64,000 nt of DNA from Parafrankia discariae (GCF_000373365.1 NZ_KB891209.1:188-64187), one strand, 5' to 3'; numbered from the stretch's first letter, positions 1 to 8,850 are shown. Notes: generated by a model from the letters alone, not told the origin. Numbers and translations: made by a program.

Positions 1-2
1 CG

Positions 3-260
3 GACTCGATCTGGCCCGAGGCGCCGGAGTTCGTGCTCAACGAGCTGAACAACGTCGGCGCGACCGACGAGGAGATCGACAAGATCACCTGGCGGAACGC
101 CTGCCGGTTCTTCAACTGGGACCCGTTCGCCGAGATCCCGAAGGAGCGGGCGACCGTCGGTGCCCGTCGCGCGATCGCGACCGACGTCGACACCACCATC
201 CGCTCCCGCAAGGAGTGGGCGCGGATGTTCGCCGAGAAGCACCCCGAAGCGGTCATCTGA
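3..260 (+). CDS. Amidohydrolase-family protein, C-terminal fragment
   Basis: The frame is open from the left edge of the window to a TGA, so only the last 85 or so residues are present. The fragment reads as the C-terminal helices of a metal-dependent amidohydrolase (amidohydrolase 2 / COG2159 type): a segment ITWRNACRFFNWDPF resembles the family's closing NA.R.F.ld motif. No metal ligand or catalytic residue lies in the visible part, so the substrate cannot be named. Proteins of this family often sit beside acyl-CoA and quinone oxidoreductase genes in actinomycetes, which fits the neighbouring operon, but that operon runs on the other strand and converges on this gene. The family call is moderate and the specific function unknown. 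Confidence 0.6.
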   Translation, partial: DSIWPEAPEFVLNELNNVGATDEEIDKITWRNACRFFNWDPFAEIPKERATVGARRAIATDVDTTIRSRKEWARMFAEKHPEAVI

Positions 261-378
261 GACCACCCATGCCGGCCGGCCCGGGAACGGGCCGGCCAGC
301 CCAGATGCGCGAAGACCCGGCGCGGCGCACCCACCCCGTTGTGGATGCGCCGCGCCGGGCGTCGTTTCCGCCCCCCCA

Positions 379-415
379 CGGGACGTCCACCGCGGCACCC
401 GCGGTGGACGTCCCG
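379..415. terminator. Long perfect hairpin between convergent genes
   Basis: Positions 379-395 pair perfectly with 399-415: 17 bp with a 3-nt loop (CAC). It lies between the stop of the amidohydrolase and the stop of the convergent quinone oxidoreductase, so it probably serves as a bidirectional terminator. No U-tract follows on either strand. Confidence 0.75.
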
Positions 416-422
416 GGCCGTG

Positions 423-1400
423 CTACGGGGCGATCTCCAGGAGGATCTTCCCGATGGCGTGGCCGTCGGCCACATAGCGCAGCGCCGCCGCTGTCTCGTC
501 GAAGGTGAAGCTGGCGCCGATGTGCGGCACGGCTTTGCCCGCGGCGAACAGCTCGATGAGCTCCCGCTCGTTGCGCGCGAGCTCGTCCGGCGCGTTCAGC
601 CCGAAGTCGCGCAGCTGCATCCCACCGATCTGGATGCCCTTGAGCAGCACCAGGTTGAGCGGGATCCGCGGGATCGCGCCCGCGGCGTAGCCCACCGTGA
701 CGAACCGGCCGCGCCAGCGCAGCGAACGCAGCGCCGGCTCGGCCAGGTCGCCGCCGACGGGGTCGATGACCACGTCGGCACCGCCCGGGAGGGTCTCCTT
801 CAGCGCCTTGCGGAGGTCGTTCGCGCGGTGGTCGACGAGGTGGGTCGCGCCGTTGGCGGCCGCCACCTCGAGCTTGCGCGCGGACGACGCCACCGCCGTC
901 ACCGTGGCGCCCAGGGCCGCCCCGAGCTGGACGGCGGCGAGGCCCACCCCGCCACCCGCGCCGAGCACGACGAGCTGCTCGCCGGGCTGCAGCCGGGCCA
1001 CCGACCGGAGCATGTGGTACGAGGTGCGGTGCGCCACGCCGAAGGCGGCGGCCACGGAGTCGGCGATGCCGTCCGGCGTGTGCGTGACGGCGGCCCCCGA
1101 CGCCACCGCGACCTCACCGAAGGCACCGACCATGCCGGTGCCGAACACCCGTTCGCCGACGGACACGCCGGTCACGTTCGCGCCGACCGTCTCGACGACA
1201 CCGGCGAACTCGCTGCCGGGGACGAACGGCGGCGGCACCTTGACCTGGTACTGGCCCGCGACCAGCAGGACGTCGGAGTAGTTGACCGCCGCCGCGTGCA
1301 CCCGTACGCCGACCTGGTCGGGCCCCGGCTCGGGAGTGGGGAACTCCTCGACGTGGACGACCTCGGGCTGGCCGTACTCGCGGCAGACCGCGGCGCGCAC
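423..1400 (-). CDS. NADPH:quinone oxidoreductase, zinc-independent MDR family
   Basis: A 325-residue medium-chain dehydrogenase/reductase. The N-terminal GroES-like domain (about residues 1-120) contains NYSDVLLVAGQY and PFVPGSEFAGVV. The Rossmann domain carries the nucleotide-binding motif LGAGGGVGLAAVQLG near residues 146-160. The Cys/His ligands of zinc alcohol dehydrogenases are missing, which places it with quinone oxidoreductases (QOR/zeta-crystallin type) that use NADPH to reduce quinones or enoyl compounds. The start is GTG. It is the last gene of a minus-strand group that begins with an acyl-CoA dehydrogenase, 75 bp after the enoyl-CoA hydratase, and may reduce an enoyl or quinone intermediate of the same pathway; that link is inferred. 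Confidence 0.85.
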   Translation of the reverse strand: MRAAVCREYGQPEVVHVEEFPTPEPGPDQVGVRVHAAAVNYSDVLLVAGQYQVKVPPPFVPGSEFAGVVETVGANVTGVSVGERVFGTGMVGAFGEVAVASGAAVTHTPDGIADSVAAAFGVAHRTSYHMLRSVARLQPGEQLVVLGAGGGVGLAAVQLGAALGATVTAVASSARKLEVAAANGATHLVDHRANDLRKALKETLPGGADVVIDPVGGDLAEPALRSLRWRGRFVTVGYAAGAIPRIPLNLVLLKGIQIGGMQLRDFGLNAPDELARNERELIELFAAGKAVPHIGASFTFDETAAALRYVADGHAIGKILLEIAP

Positions 1401-1475
1401 CTCAGCCCACCCGGCCGCTGGTGAGCGGGCGGCGGGCGGCGGCCGGGCCGCCGCTGGTGGACGGGCGGCGCGCGG

Positions 1476-2279
1476 TCACCGGCCCTTCCACTGCGGGGTG
1501 CGCTTCTGGATGAAGGCCATCGCGCCCTCCTTGGCGTCCTCGCTCTTGAACACCGTCGGCGAGAGCTGCGCCATGCGCTCCTGCCCGCGCGCGGGGTCGG
1601 CCGCGGCGGCCCGGACGATCTCCTTGGTCGCGGCGACGGCGAGCGGGCCGTTGGCGGCGATGCGCTCGGCGAGCGCCAGCGCCGCCTCGAGCACCTTCTC
1701 CGGCTCGGTCACCGTGTTGACCAGGCCGAGCTGCTGAGCGCGGGCGGCTTCCACGGTGTCACCGGTGAGGGTCAGCTCCAGCGCGAGGGCGAGCGGGATC
1801 CGGCTGGCGATGGCGACCGCGCCGCCGCCGGCCGCGAGCAGGCCCCGCTTGACCTCGGGCAGGCCGAACTTCGCCGCCGAGGAGGCCACCACGACGTCAC
1901 AGGAGAGCAGCAGCTCGAAGCCGCCGCCGACCGCGGTGCCGTTCGCGGCGCCGACCAGCGGGATCCTGACGTCGCCGCTCATCAGCCGGTCGAAGGCCGC
2001 CCGGCCCTCCTTCTCCTCCGGGGCGATCTTGGAGAAGTCGCCGCCCGAGGTGAAGGCCTTCAGGTCCATCCCGACACAGAACGCCCGGTCGCCCGCGGCG
2101 GTCAGCACGGCCACCCGGATGTCGGGGTCCGACTCCGCGGTGATGATCGCCGAGCCGATGGCGCTGAGCAGCGCGGGGGTCAGGGCATTGCGGGCCTCGG
2201 GCCGGTTGAGGCGGATGACCAGCACCGCCCCGACCCGCTCCAGCAGGATGTCCGCGGTGCTGGTGTCGGTGTCGGTCAT
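1476..2279 (-). CDS. Enoyl-CoA hydratase/isomerase family protein
   Basis: A 267-residue crotonase-fold protein, close to the usual family length. The first oxyanion-hole segment is AGDRAFCVGMDLKAF near residues 62-76, and the second is the glycine-rich GTAVGGGFELLLSCD near 114-128. Two glutamates, E122 (GGGFE) and E142 (FGLPEVK), fall where the catalytic pair of 2-enoyl-CoA hydratases lies, so water addition to an enoyl-CoA is plausible. Its ATG overlaps the stop of the upstream phosphotransferase by 4 nt, implying translational coupling in the acyl-CoA operon. The exact acyl chain is not determined. Confidence 0.9.
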   Translation of the reverse strand: MTDTDTSTADILLERVGAVLVIRLNRPEARNALTPALLSAIGSAIITAESDPDIRVAVLTAAGDRAFCVGMDLKAFTSGGDFSKIAPEEKEGRAAFDRLMSGDVRIPLVGAANGTAVGGGFELLLSCDVVVASSAAKFGLPEVKRGLLAAGGGAVAIASRIPLALALELTLTGDTVEAARAQQLGLVNTVTEPEKVLEAALALAERIAANGPLAVAATKEIVRAAAADPARGQERMAQLSPTVFKSEDAKEGAMAFIQKRTPQWKGR

Positions 2280-3298
2280 CGCTTGTAGTCCGTGCTCTCC
2301 GCGAGGTCGGCGGCCTCCTTCATGGCGTCGAGCACGATCGGGCCGAACGACAGCAGCTTCTCGTCGTCACCCGCGCGCTGGAAGCCCTGCTCGAGGACGA
2401 TGGCGAGCTTGAACTTGCAGAGGATCAGGTAGTAGTCGTAGTCGTCGACCTGCCGGCCGGAGACCTCCGCGTAGTGCGCGAGGAGCTGCGACTTCGTCGG
2501 CATCGCGTAGAGGTCCGCGTAGCTCTTGCCGATCAGGTCGGTCGAGCTGGTGTCCTCGGGCCAGCTCTGCAGCATCCAGGCCAGGTCGAGCTTGGGGTCG
2601 CCGACCGTGCCCATCTCCCAGTCGACGATGGCGGCCAGCTTCGCCGGCGCCCCGTTCTGGAACATCACGTTCGCGAACTGGTAGTCGCCGTGCATCAGGC
2701 CGGGGATGAAGTCGATCGGCCGGTGCGTGCGCAGCCAGTTGGCGGCGACGTCGTAGCCGGGCAGCTCCCGCTTCTTGATGCGGTTCAGGAAGGCCGTCCA
2801 GCGGTCGACCTGGCGCTCGTGGAAGTCGTCGGGACGGCCGAGGCCCTCCAGGCCGCGGGCCCTCCAGTCGACCTTCGACAGCAGTGCGATGCCCTCGGCG
2901 AGCTGGTAGGACAGCCCCTTGCGGAGCTCGAGGTCGGAGTTGAACGGCTCCGGCCAGACACCGCGCTGGCTCATCGGCGACCAGCCGTCGACGAAGCCCA
3001 TGATGTAGAAGGAGCGGCCGAGGACGGAGGCGTCCTCGCACATGCCGATCGCCGCGGTGTGCGGGACGTCGGTCCCGTCCAGGGCCTCGATGATGCGCCA
3101 CTCGCGCAGGATGCCGGCGTCGCGGCTGGCGGGTGCCCCCGCCGGCGGGATGCGCAACGCGCCGTGCAGGTCACCACGACGGATCTCGTAGATCTCGTTC
3201 TGGGTGCCGCCGGAGACGTAACGGTGCTCGATCGGCTCGCCCTTGCCGGCGAGTCCGGCCTCGTCCATCCACGTGGCGAGGCGCTCGATGTCGATCAC
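2276..3298 (-). CDS. Phosphotransferase (APH / ACAD10-11 kinase type)
   Basis: A 340-residue protein-kinase-like phosphotransferase. The catalytic loop reads HGDYQFANVMF (H203, D205, N210) and the metal-binding segment VDWEMGTVGDPKLDLAW (D226, D234), the pattern of aminoglycoside and choline kinases. In the animal proteins ACAD10 and ACAD11 this domain is fused to an acyl-CoA dehydrogenase and phosphorylates 4-hydroxyacyl-CoA so that it can re-enter beta-oxidation. Here it lies between an acyl-CoA dehydrogenase and an enoyl-CoA hydratase, with 4-nt overlaps on both sides, so the same role is the most economical reading. An antibiotic-resistance role is much less likely. Confidence 0.85.
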   Translation of the reverse strand: MIDIERLATWMDEAGLAGKGEPIEHRYVSGGTQNEIYEIRRGDLHGALRIPPAGAPASRDAGILREWRIIEALDGTDVPHTAAIGMCEDASVLGRSFYIMGFVDGWSPMSQRGVWPEPFNSDLELRKGLSYQLAEGIALLSKVDWRARGLEGLGRPDDFHERQVDRWTAFLNRIKKRELPGYDVAANWLRTHRPIDFIPGLMHGDYQFANVMFQNGAPAKLAAIVDWEMGTVGDPKLDLAWMLQSWPEDTSSTDLIGKSYADLYAMPTKSQLLAHYAEVSGRQVDDYDYYLILCKFKLAIVLEQGFQRAGDDEKLLSFGPIVLDAMKEAADLAESTDYKR

Positions 3299-4596
3299 AG
3301 GTTCCCCACTTCGAGTTCCAGGTACTCGGCGTACTTCTCACGCGCCGCGGCGAGACGCCGGGGCAGGTGCTCGGTCGGCCACAGGTCCTCGCTGGGCTTG
3401 TAGTCGCGCAGCACCTGCTTGGCCACGGTGACCTTGTGCACCTCGGTCGGCCCGTCGGCGAGGCCCATCACGAACGAGCCCATCACCATCTGGCTGAAGG
3501 GCATCTCGTTGCTCGCGCCGAGCGCGCCGTGCACCTGCAGCGACCGGGAGGCGATGTCGTGCAGGACCGCGGGCATGACCACCTTGACCGCGGCGATGTC
3601 CTTGCGGACCTTGCGGTAGTCCTTGTGCTTGTCGATCGACCACGCCGTGTAGAGCACGAACAGCCGGAACTGCGCGAGCTGCGCGTACGAGTCGGCGATG
3701 AAGCCCTGGACGAACTGCTTCTCGGCCAGCAGGCTGCCCTGGGTGCTGCGGCTCAGCGCGCGCTCGCACATCATGTCCAGCGCCTTCTTCGCCAGGCCGA
3801 TCGTGCGCATCGCGTGGTGGATCCGCCCGCCGCCGAGGCGGGTCTGCGCGATGGCGAACGCCTGGCCCTCGCCGCCGAGCAGCGCCTCGTCCGGGACGCG
3901 GACGTCCTCGTAGTGGATGAGGGCGTGGTGCCCCTCGCCCAGCGGCTCACCGGGCAGGCCGACGTTGCGGACGATGTTGATGCCCGGCGTGTCCGTCGGG
4001 ATCAGGAACATCGACATGCCGTGGTACCGGGTGACGTCGGGGTTGGTGACCACCATGACGATGACGAACCGGGCGGTGCTGGCGTTCGAGGAGAAGAACT
4101 TCCAGCCGTTGATCACCCACCCGTCGCCGTCCTTCACCGCGCTGCAGGTGAACTGGGTCGGGTCCGAGCCGGCCTGCGGCTCGGTCATCGAGTACGACGA
4201 GAAGCACTCGCCGTCCAGCAGTGGCTGCAGGTACTGCTTCTTCTGGGCCTCGGTGCCGTAGTGCGCGATGATCTCGGCGTTGCCGGTGTCCGGCGCCTGG
4301 CACCCGAAGACGATCGGCGCCCAGCTGGAACGGCCCAGGATCTCGTTGAGCAGCGACAGCTTGAGCTGCCCGTGCCCCTGGCCGCCGAGATCCGGACCCA
4401 GGTGGGTCGCCCACAGGCCGTGGTCCTTGACCTGCTGCCGCAGTGGGTCGACGACCCGCTGCAACGTCTCGCCGCGCGGCACGAACTGCAGGTCGGGCCA
4501 GGCCATGTCGAGGGGCTCGACCTCCTCCCGCACGAACTTGTCCGCCCAGTCCAACTGGGCCTGGTATTCGGGCTCGGTCTCGAAGTCCCACGACAT
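3295..4596 (-). CDS. Acyl-CoA dehydrogenase
   Basis: A 433-residue flavoprotein of the ACAD fold. The flavin/substrate segment YSMTEPQAGSDPTQF lies near residues 135-149, followed by GWVINGWKFFSSNA, and the C-terminal helical domain ends with the region DGPTEVHKVTVAKQVL. It should oxidise an acyl-CoA to the 2-enoyl-CoA with transfer of electrons to ETF. I chose the ATG at 4596 because AGAGGAGA lies just upstream; a frame 18 codons longer lacks such a site. It is the first gene of a coupled minus-strand operon. It most resembles the ACAD10/11 branch, agreeing with the kinase gene that follows. Confidence 0.92.
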   Translation of the reverse strand: MSWDFETEPEYQAQLDWADKFVREEVEPLDMAWPDLQFVPRGETLQRVVDPLRQQVKDHGLWATHLGPDLGGQGHGQLKLSLLNEILGRSSWAPIVFGCQAPDTGNAEIIAHYGTEAQKKQYLQPLLDGECFSSYSMTEPQAGSDPTQFTCSAVKDGDGWVINGWKFFSSNASTARFVIVMVVTNPDVTRYHGMSMFLIPTDTPGINIVRNVGLPGEPLGEGHHALIHYEDVRVPDEALLGGEGQAFAIAQTRLGGGRIHHAMRTIGLAKKALDMMCERALSRSTQGSLLAEKQFVQGFIADSYAQLAQFRLFVLYTAWSIDKHKDYRKVRKDIAAVKVVMPAVLHDIASRSLQVHGALGASNEMPFSQMVMGSFVMGLADGPTEVHKVTVAKQVLRDYKPSEDLWPTEHLPRRLAAAREKYAEYLELEVGNL

Positions 4597-4620
4597 CGTC
4601 GGTCTCCTCTCGGAGCGGTC

Positions 4621-4678
4621 AGAATAGCGTTCTGTACACGAAGAACACAACTCCCGGATGATCGAAATATCGATCCGG
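4621..4678. promoter_or_regulatory. Inverted repeats upstream of the acyl-CoA operon
   Basis: Three overlapping symmetric elements occur within 60 bp of the acyl-CoA dehydrogenase start. AGAA/TTCT arms lie at 4621-4633, GTTCT (4629-4633) pairs with AGAAC (4642-4646), and CCGGAT (4654-4659) pairs with ATCCGG (4673-4678) around an AT-rich centre. The base composition is clearly less GC-rich than the surroundings. This looks like an operator/promoter region, for example for a TetR-type repressor of fatty-acid genes. The regulator itself is not known. Confidence 0.5.
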
Positions 4679-4809
4679 AGCTGGTCTGGTGATCACGGAT
4701 CGTCGGGCGGACGTTCGGATCGGCCCAGGGCGGCAGGGCGGCAGGGCGGCGAGGCAAGGGGGTGGCGGTGGGGCGGTGACGGGTCGGCTACGCGCTGGTG
4801 ACGGGCCGT

Positions 4810-6495
4810 TCACGGCAGCGGGACATTCCGGGCGGCCCGTGTCCGTCCCAGCCCGGGGCCCACCAGTTCGGGGGTGTAGACGGCCGGTTCCCCGTTCCGC
4901 CTGGCCTTGGCCGCGTACATCGCCAGGTCGGCGCGGTGCAGCAGCTGCTCGGCGGTGCCCGGGACATCCGCGCCCGACTCGGTCTCCGGGTCGACGGTCA
5001 CCAGGCCCACGCTGGCCGCGACGGTGAAGGTGCGGCTCGTCAGCCGCACCGGCGCCCGGACCGCGGCGGCCAGTCGACGTCCGACCGCCTCGGGATCGTC
5101 GGCGTTGGCGGAGACCAGCAGGACCGCGAACTCGTCACCGCCGAGGCGGCCCACGGTGTCCACCGCGCGGACGCAGCCGGCGAGTCGGGCGGCGGTGATC
5201 CGCAGCAGGTCGTCGCCCGCCGCGTGGCCGAGGATGTCGTTGACCCGCTTGAAGTCGTCGAGGTCGCAGAACAGGACGGCGAAGCGCTCGGCGGGGCGCG
5301 GCTGGCGGCGCAGCGTCCGCTCGAGCCGGTCGATGAACAGGCTACGGTTCGCCAGGCCGGTCAGCGGGTCGTGGAACGCCTGGTGCCGCAGCTGCCGCCG
5401 TTTCTCTTCCACCTGGCCGAGCAGACGGATGTTGTCCGACATCGTCATCATCTGGCGGGCCAGCGCGAGCAGCAGCAGGGCGAGCAGCGCCCAGACCTCC
5501 TCCCAGCGCTCGACGTCGTCACCGACGATCTCGATCACCACCGCCGCGCCGGCCGCGGTCAGCGGGAGGTAGGGCAGGATCGCGTGCCAGCGGCGGAGCC
5601 GGGCCGAGGCGGCCCGCCGATCTGAGCTGGGACCGACAGCCCACCCCATCCCCGCGGCCTCGGTAGCCGTGCCGGTGCTGGCGTCCGGGTCGGAACCGGG
5701 ATCGGTGGAGATCGCGGCCAGGCCGATGAGCAGCGCACCGATGCCGATCGGCAGGTCGGTCAGCCGCGGGACGTCGTCCATGCCGTGGATGAGCACCGCG
5801 AGCTCCCACATGGCGGAGATCGAGGCGGCGCATACGCCCGCGAGCAGGAGCGCGTGCCCGCGGCCGTCTCGCGGCTCACGGAACACGGCCACCAGGATCA
5901 GCACGACGAAGACCACGAGCGAGACCGCGGCGAGGATGATCGAGTAGAGCGGGCCGGGGCCGAGCGGTCCGCCCTGCTCCACCGTGCGCCGCAGCACGAT
6001 GACCCAGACCAGCAGTGCCACCGCGCCCACCACGATCATGCCGTCCAGGATCGTGATCACGTACCAGCGGTAGGCCCGCAGCGGGCCGCCGTCCCCGGTG
6101 TCGTCGTGCTCGACCGGGTCGGTGGGGTAGAGCAGTACGCCGGCGACACCCAGCGCGAGCGGAACCAGGTAGACCAACGAGGCCGGGGTCAGCTGGGGGA
6201 TGGGGGACCGCCCCGCCATCGTGTCCCGGAACACCGCGGCCGACGCCACCGCCGCGGCGAGGACCATCACCGCCACGAGAAGCCGCCACCACCGTTCGGC
6301 ACCATGGCGGCGCAGCCCGGTGACCACACAGGTCGTCCCACCGAGCAGCAGGAACCCGATGACGCCCAGCCGGACGACAAACAGCGCCACGCTGTCGGGC
6401 AGTGCCTGGGCGAGAACCGCGCAGGCGACCGCCAGCGCCGCGGCGGTGACCGCCGCGCGGCGGAAGAGCCGGTCGCGCCGACGGCTGCGCCCCAT
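4810..6495 (-). CDS. Membrane diguanylate cyclase (GGDEF)
   Basis: A 561-residue protein. About ten hydrophobic segments fill residues 13-355, followed by a GGDEF domain (about 375-540). The active-site motif is intact (RLGGDEFAVLL), as is the inhibitory I-site: RAVD lies exactly five residues before GGDEF, as in the RxxD-x5-GGDEF pattern. It should therefore make cyclic di-GMP from two GTP and be product-inhibited. No EAL domain follows. The multi-span N-terminus is probably a sensor; I do not recognise its family. It stands alone on the minus strand, 213 bp from the acyl-CoA operon and 88 bp after the TetR gene. Confidence 0.9.
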   Translation of the reverse strand: MGRSRRRDRLFRRAAVTAAALAVACAVLAQALPDSVALFVVRLGVIGFLLLGGTTCVVTGLRRHGAERWWRLLVAVMVLAAAVASAAVFRDTMAGRSPIPQLTPASLVYLVPLALGVAGVLLYPTDPVEHDDTGDGGPLRAYRWYVITILDGMIVVGAVALLVWVIVLRRTVEQGGPLGPGPLYSIILAAVSLVVFVVLILVAVFREPRDGRGHALLLAGVCAASISAMWELAVLIHGMDDVPRLTDLPIGIGALLIGLAAISTDPGSDPDASTGTATEAAGMGWAVGPSSDRRAASARLRRWHAILPYLPLTAAGAAVVIEIVGDDVERWEEVWALLALLLLALARQMMTMSDNIRLLGQVEEKRRQLRHQAFHDPLTGLANRSLFIDRLERTLRRQPRPAERFAVLFCDLDDFKRVNDILGHAAGDDLLRITAARLAGCVRAVDTVGRLGGDEFAVLLVSANADDPEAVGRRLAAAVRAPVRLTSRTFTVAASVGLVTVDPETESGADVPGTAEQLLHRADLAMYAAKARRNGEPAVYTPELVGPGLGRTRAARNVPLP

Positions 6496-6583
6496 CTCCT
6501 TCCCCTACCGTTAACCAACACAAAATACACAGATCGTTACTTTGGGTGGCTACCTGGTGAGAGGTCGGTGGCGGACCAGGGTT

Positions 6584-7243
6584 TCAGTCGGCGGACGCCG
6601 GCCGCGCCTGGAGAATCGACACGCAGAAGTCGATGAGGTGCCGCTGCTCGTCCTCGGACGGCACCGTGCGGGGCTCGACGTGGCGTTGCAGCGCGGCGAG
6701 GACGGCATCCTGGATCAGCTGGGCGTCGAGATCCGGTCGTGGCCGGCCGGCCGCCGTCAGCGGCGGGACGAGCAACTGCCCGAGCTGCTGGTCGAGGGTG
6801 GCCCGCCCCGGTATCGAATCGCTGGCCCGGGCGAGCAGCCGGTTGACGGTGGCGCCCTGCTGCGCGACCACCGGCCGGGTGATCTGCGCGAGCATGCCGC
6901 TGACCCAGGCGGTCATCTGGCCGGCCGGGTCGGACTTCTTCGACATCTGATGCCGGAGGTACGACCGCAGGATGACGATCCCGCGCTCCATCACCGCGTG
7001 CATGAGCTCGTTCTTGCCGGCGAAGTACCGGTAGAAGGTCTGGTTGGACGTCCCGGCCTCGGCGACGATGTCGGCGACCTTGGGGTCGGCCGGCGCGACC
7101 CGGACGGAGACCCGCAGGGCCGCGTCGAGGATCTGTTCGACCTCGACGAGGGCGTCGCGCTGGTGCCGGTTCAGGGCCCGGTCGACAGCGGCCCGCACCG
7201 AGGCGGGGGTGCCCTCCCATTCCACTCCAGCAGTGTCGCTCAT
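6584..7243 (-). CDS. TetR-family transcriptional regulator
   Basis: A 219-residue protein with a TetR-type helix-turn-helix at about residues 55-90 (VADIVAEAGTSNQTFYRYF, then KNELMHAVMERG) and a helical C-terminal ligand domain. The ATG start is preceded by an AAGGACC ribosome-binding site. The upstream 600 bp has no gene and contains an AT-rich patch with a minus-strand TATAAT, so autoregulation from that region is likely. Candidate targets are the gene itself, the diguanylate cyclase downstream on the same strand, or the divergent uppP; the sequence does not decide between them. Confidence 0.88.
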   Translation of the reverse strand: MSDTAGVEWEGTPASVRAAVDRALNRHQRDALVEVEQILDAALRVSVRVAPADPKVADIVAEAGTSNQTFYRYFAGKNELMHAVMERGIVILRSYLRHQMSKKSDPAGQMTAWVSGMLAQITRPVVAQQGATVNRLLARASDSIPGRATLDQQLGQLLVPPLTAAGRPRPDLDAQLIQDAVLAALQRHVEPRTVPSEDEQRHLIDFCVSILQARPASAD

Positions 7244-7305
7244 GGTCGAGGTCCTTCGGGTACGGGGTGCTGGGAGATGCGAAATTCGGTTCTTTGACTA
7301 ATGGA

Positions 7306-7311
7306 ATTATA
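7306..7311 (-). promoter_or_regulatory. Probable -10 element of the tetR promoter
   Basis: Minus-strand TATAAT about 63 bp upstream of the tetR start, inside an AT-rich island that stands out against the GC-rich background. No good -35 hexamer is seen at 17 bp. Confidence 0.4.
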
Positions 7312-7542
7312 TTCTTTGCCGGCCGGGTTGAGGAGGCCTCGGGGGCGGCCAGGGTACCGGGCCCGGACCGGGTGGATCACCGCAACCGGGTGGCTCGCGG
7401 GCCGGCCACCTGGGGCGCGACGGAATGCTCGCCCCAGTCATGCTGCTGCCGATCACCGCCGAGACCCCGACCGGCCCGGTGCCCGGTGCCCGGGTGCCGG
7501 CGTCCGTCGCGCCGGGGGCGTCGCGCACTGTTGCTCCTGTTC

Positions 7543-7572
7543 CGTGACGCCGCGCCCGATGTCGGCGTCACG
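7543..7572. repeat. 10-bp perfect inverted repeat upstream of uppP
   Basis: CGTGACGCCG (7543-7552) pairs perfectly with CGGCGTCACG (7563-7572) across a 10-nt loop. It could be a dyad operator or the hairpin of an unrecognised short transcript. Confidence 0.55.
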
Positions 7573-7848
7573 TGACCGATGGGCGCCTTCGTGCCGTTGG
7601 GTCGGACAAGTATCCGAGCCGGCGGCGGGAAGTGGTGGCGCCTTGTTCCGACCCGCCCCGGTTCCGACCCGCCCCGCCAGCGGAGGGCTCCGATCGTGGA
7701 CGGTCACCTGACCGCGGGCACCCGCTGCTGCCGGGTGTTCGCCGCGCGCGCAGCGTGACCGGGGCGAACCCACCGCGTATTGGTGATCTTTCTCGACATA
7801 CACTCCTGGCGATCTCCCGGTCGGAGGTGATGTGGAGGAAGGGCTGGC

Positions 7849-8685
7849 ATGAACATCGTCGAAGCGGTATTTCTCGGCGCCGTCGAGGGGCTCACCGAGT
7901 TCCTCCCGGTCTCCAGCACCGGTCATCTGACGATCATCGAGAAGCTGCTCGGCTACCGCATCGACGACCCGGACATCACCGCATTCACGGCGATCATCCA
8001 GGTCGGCGCGGTGTTCGCCACGCTGCTGTACCTCAGGCATGACTTCCGGCGGATCATCGCCGCGCTGGCCCGGGGTGTGACCCAGCCGGAGTACCGCGAC
8101 CACCCGGATTTCCGGTTCGGTGTGGCGGTGATTGTGGGATCAATTCCCATCGGAATAGTCGGCCTGTTGTTCAAGGATCAGATCGAAACCACGCTGCGTA
8201 GCCTGTGGTTCGTCGGCACCGCCCTGATCGGGTGGAGCGCGGTCATGGGCTACGCCGATCGCGTCGCCACCCAGAAACGGCACGAGGACGACGTGACCTG
8301 GAAGGACACGCTGGTTATCGGGGTCGTCCAGTGCATGGCGCTGATCCCGGGAATCTCCCGTTCGGGATCGACGATGTCCGCCGGACTGCTGCGCGGGATC
8401 GACCGGGTGACCGTCACCCGCCTGTCGTTCTTCCTCTCCATACCGGCGCTGTTCGCGGCGGCCCTGCTGCAGGTCGTGACGGAGTCGTCCAACATCGAGC
8501 AGGGCGTCGGCTGGACGGTCACCATCACCGCGACGGCGGTGAGCTTCGTGACGGCCTACTTCGCCATCTCGTGGCTGCTCAAGTTCGTCGCGCGCCACAG
8601 TTACAGCGTTTTCATCTACTACCGGCTCGCGCTCGGCTCGGTGATCCTTTTTCTCCTCGCCACCGGGATCATCTCCGCGACCTGA
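7849..8685 (+). CDS. uppP: Undecaprenyl-diphosphatase UppP/BacA
   Basis: A 278-residue polytopic membrane enzyme that removes one phosphate from undecaprenyl pyrophosphate to recycle the lipid carrier for peptidoglycan and other surface polymers. Both family signature motifs are present: EGLTEFLPVSSTGHL at residues 13-27 and PGISRSGSTMSAGL at 167-180. The length is normal. The ATG at 7849 follows GGAGGAAGGG. It is a single gene, divergent from tetR. Excess enzyme gives bacitracin resistance in other bacteria, hence the old name bacA. Confidence 0.95.
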   Translation: MNIVEAVFLGAVEGLTEFLPVSSTGHLTIIEKLLGYRIDDPDITAFTAIIQVGAVFATLLYLRHDFRRIIAALARGVTQPEYRDHPDFRFGVAVIVGSIPIGIVGLLFKDQIETTLRSLWFVGTALIGWSAVMGYADRVATQKRHEDDVTWKDTLVIGVVQCMALIPGISRSGSTMSAGLLRGIDRVTVTRLSFFLSIPALFAAALLQVVTESSNIEQGVGWTVTITATAVSFVTAYFAISWLLKFVARHSYSVFIYYRLALGSVILFLLATGIISAT

Positions 8686-8702
8686 CGACGCCGGTTCCGG
8701 CG

Positions 8703-8718
8703 CCGGGATCGCTCCCGG
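8703..8718. terminator. Short hairpin after uppP
   Basis: CCGGGA (8703-8708) pairs with TCCCGG (8713-8718) 18 bp after the uppP stop. No U-tract follows; two copies of ATCTCCCCATG come immediately after. Weak terminator candidate. Confidence 0.35.
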
Positions 8719-8850
8719 ATCTCCCCATGATCTCCCCATGATCGGGCGCGGCCCGGCACCCTTTTGCCATCCCGTCCCGGATGCGTGTGTTAGGGCCTGA
8801 CCATCGGGGAGGACCCCACCCGTCCGATGTCGAAGTCGATGGGAGGAACC

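Larger units (their letters stand above)
7244..7848. other. 605-bp intergenic region between tetR and uppP
   Basis: No supported gene. It holds an AT-rich tract at about 7281-7318 with a minus-strand -10-like TATAAT (7306-7311), a perfect 10-bp inverted repeat at 7543-7572, and the uppP ribosome-binding site GGAGGAAGGG near 7832-7841. Overlapping open frames here look like shadow frames of high GC. Confidence 0.6.
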
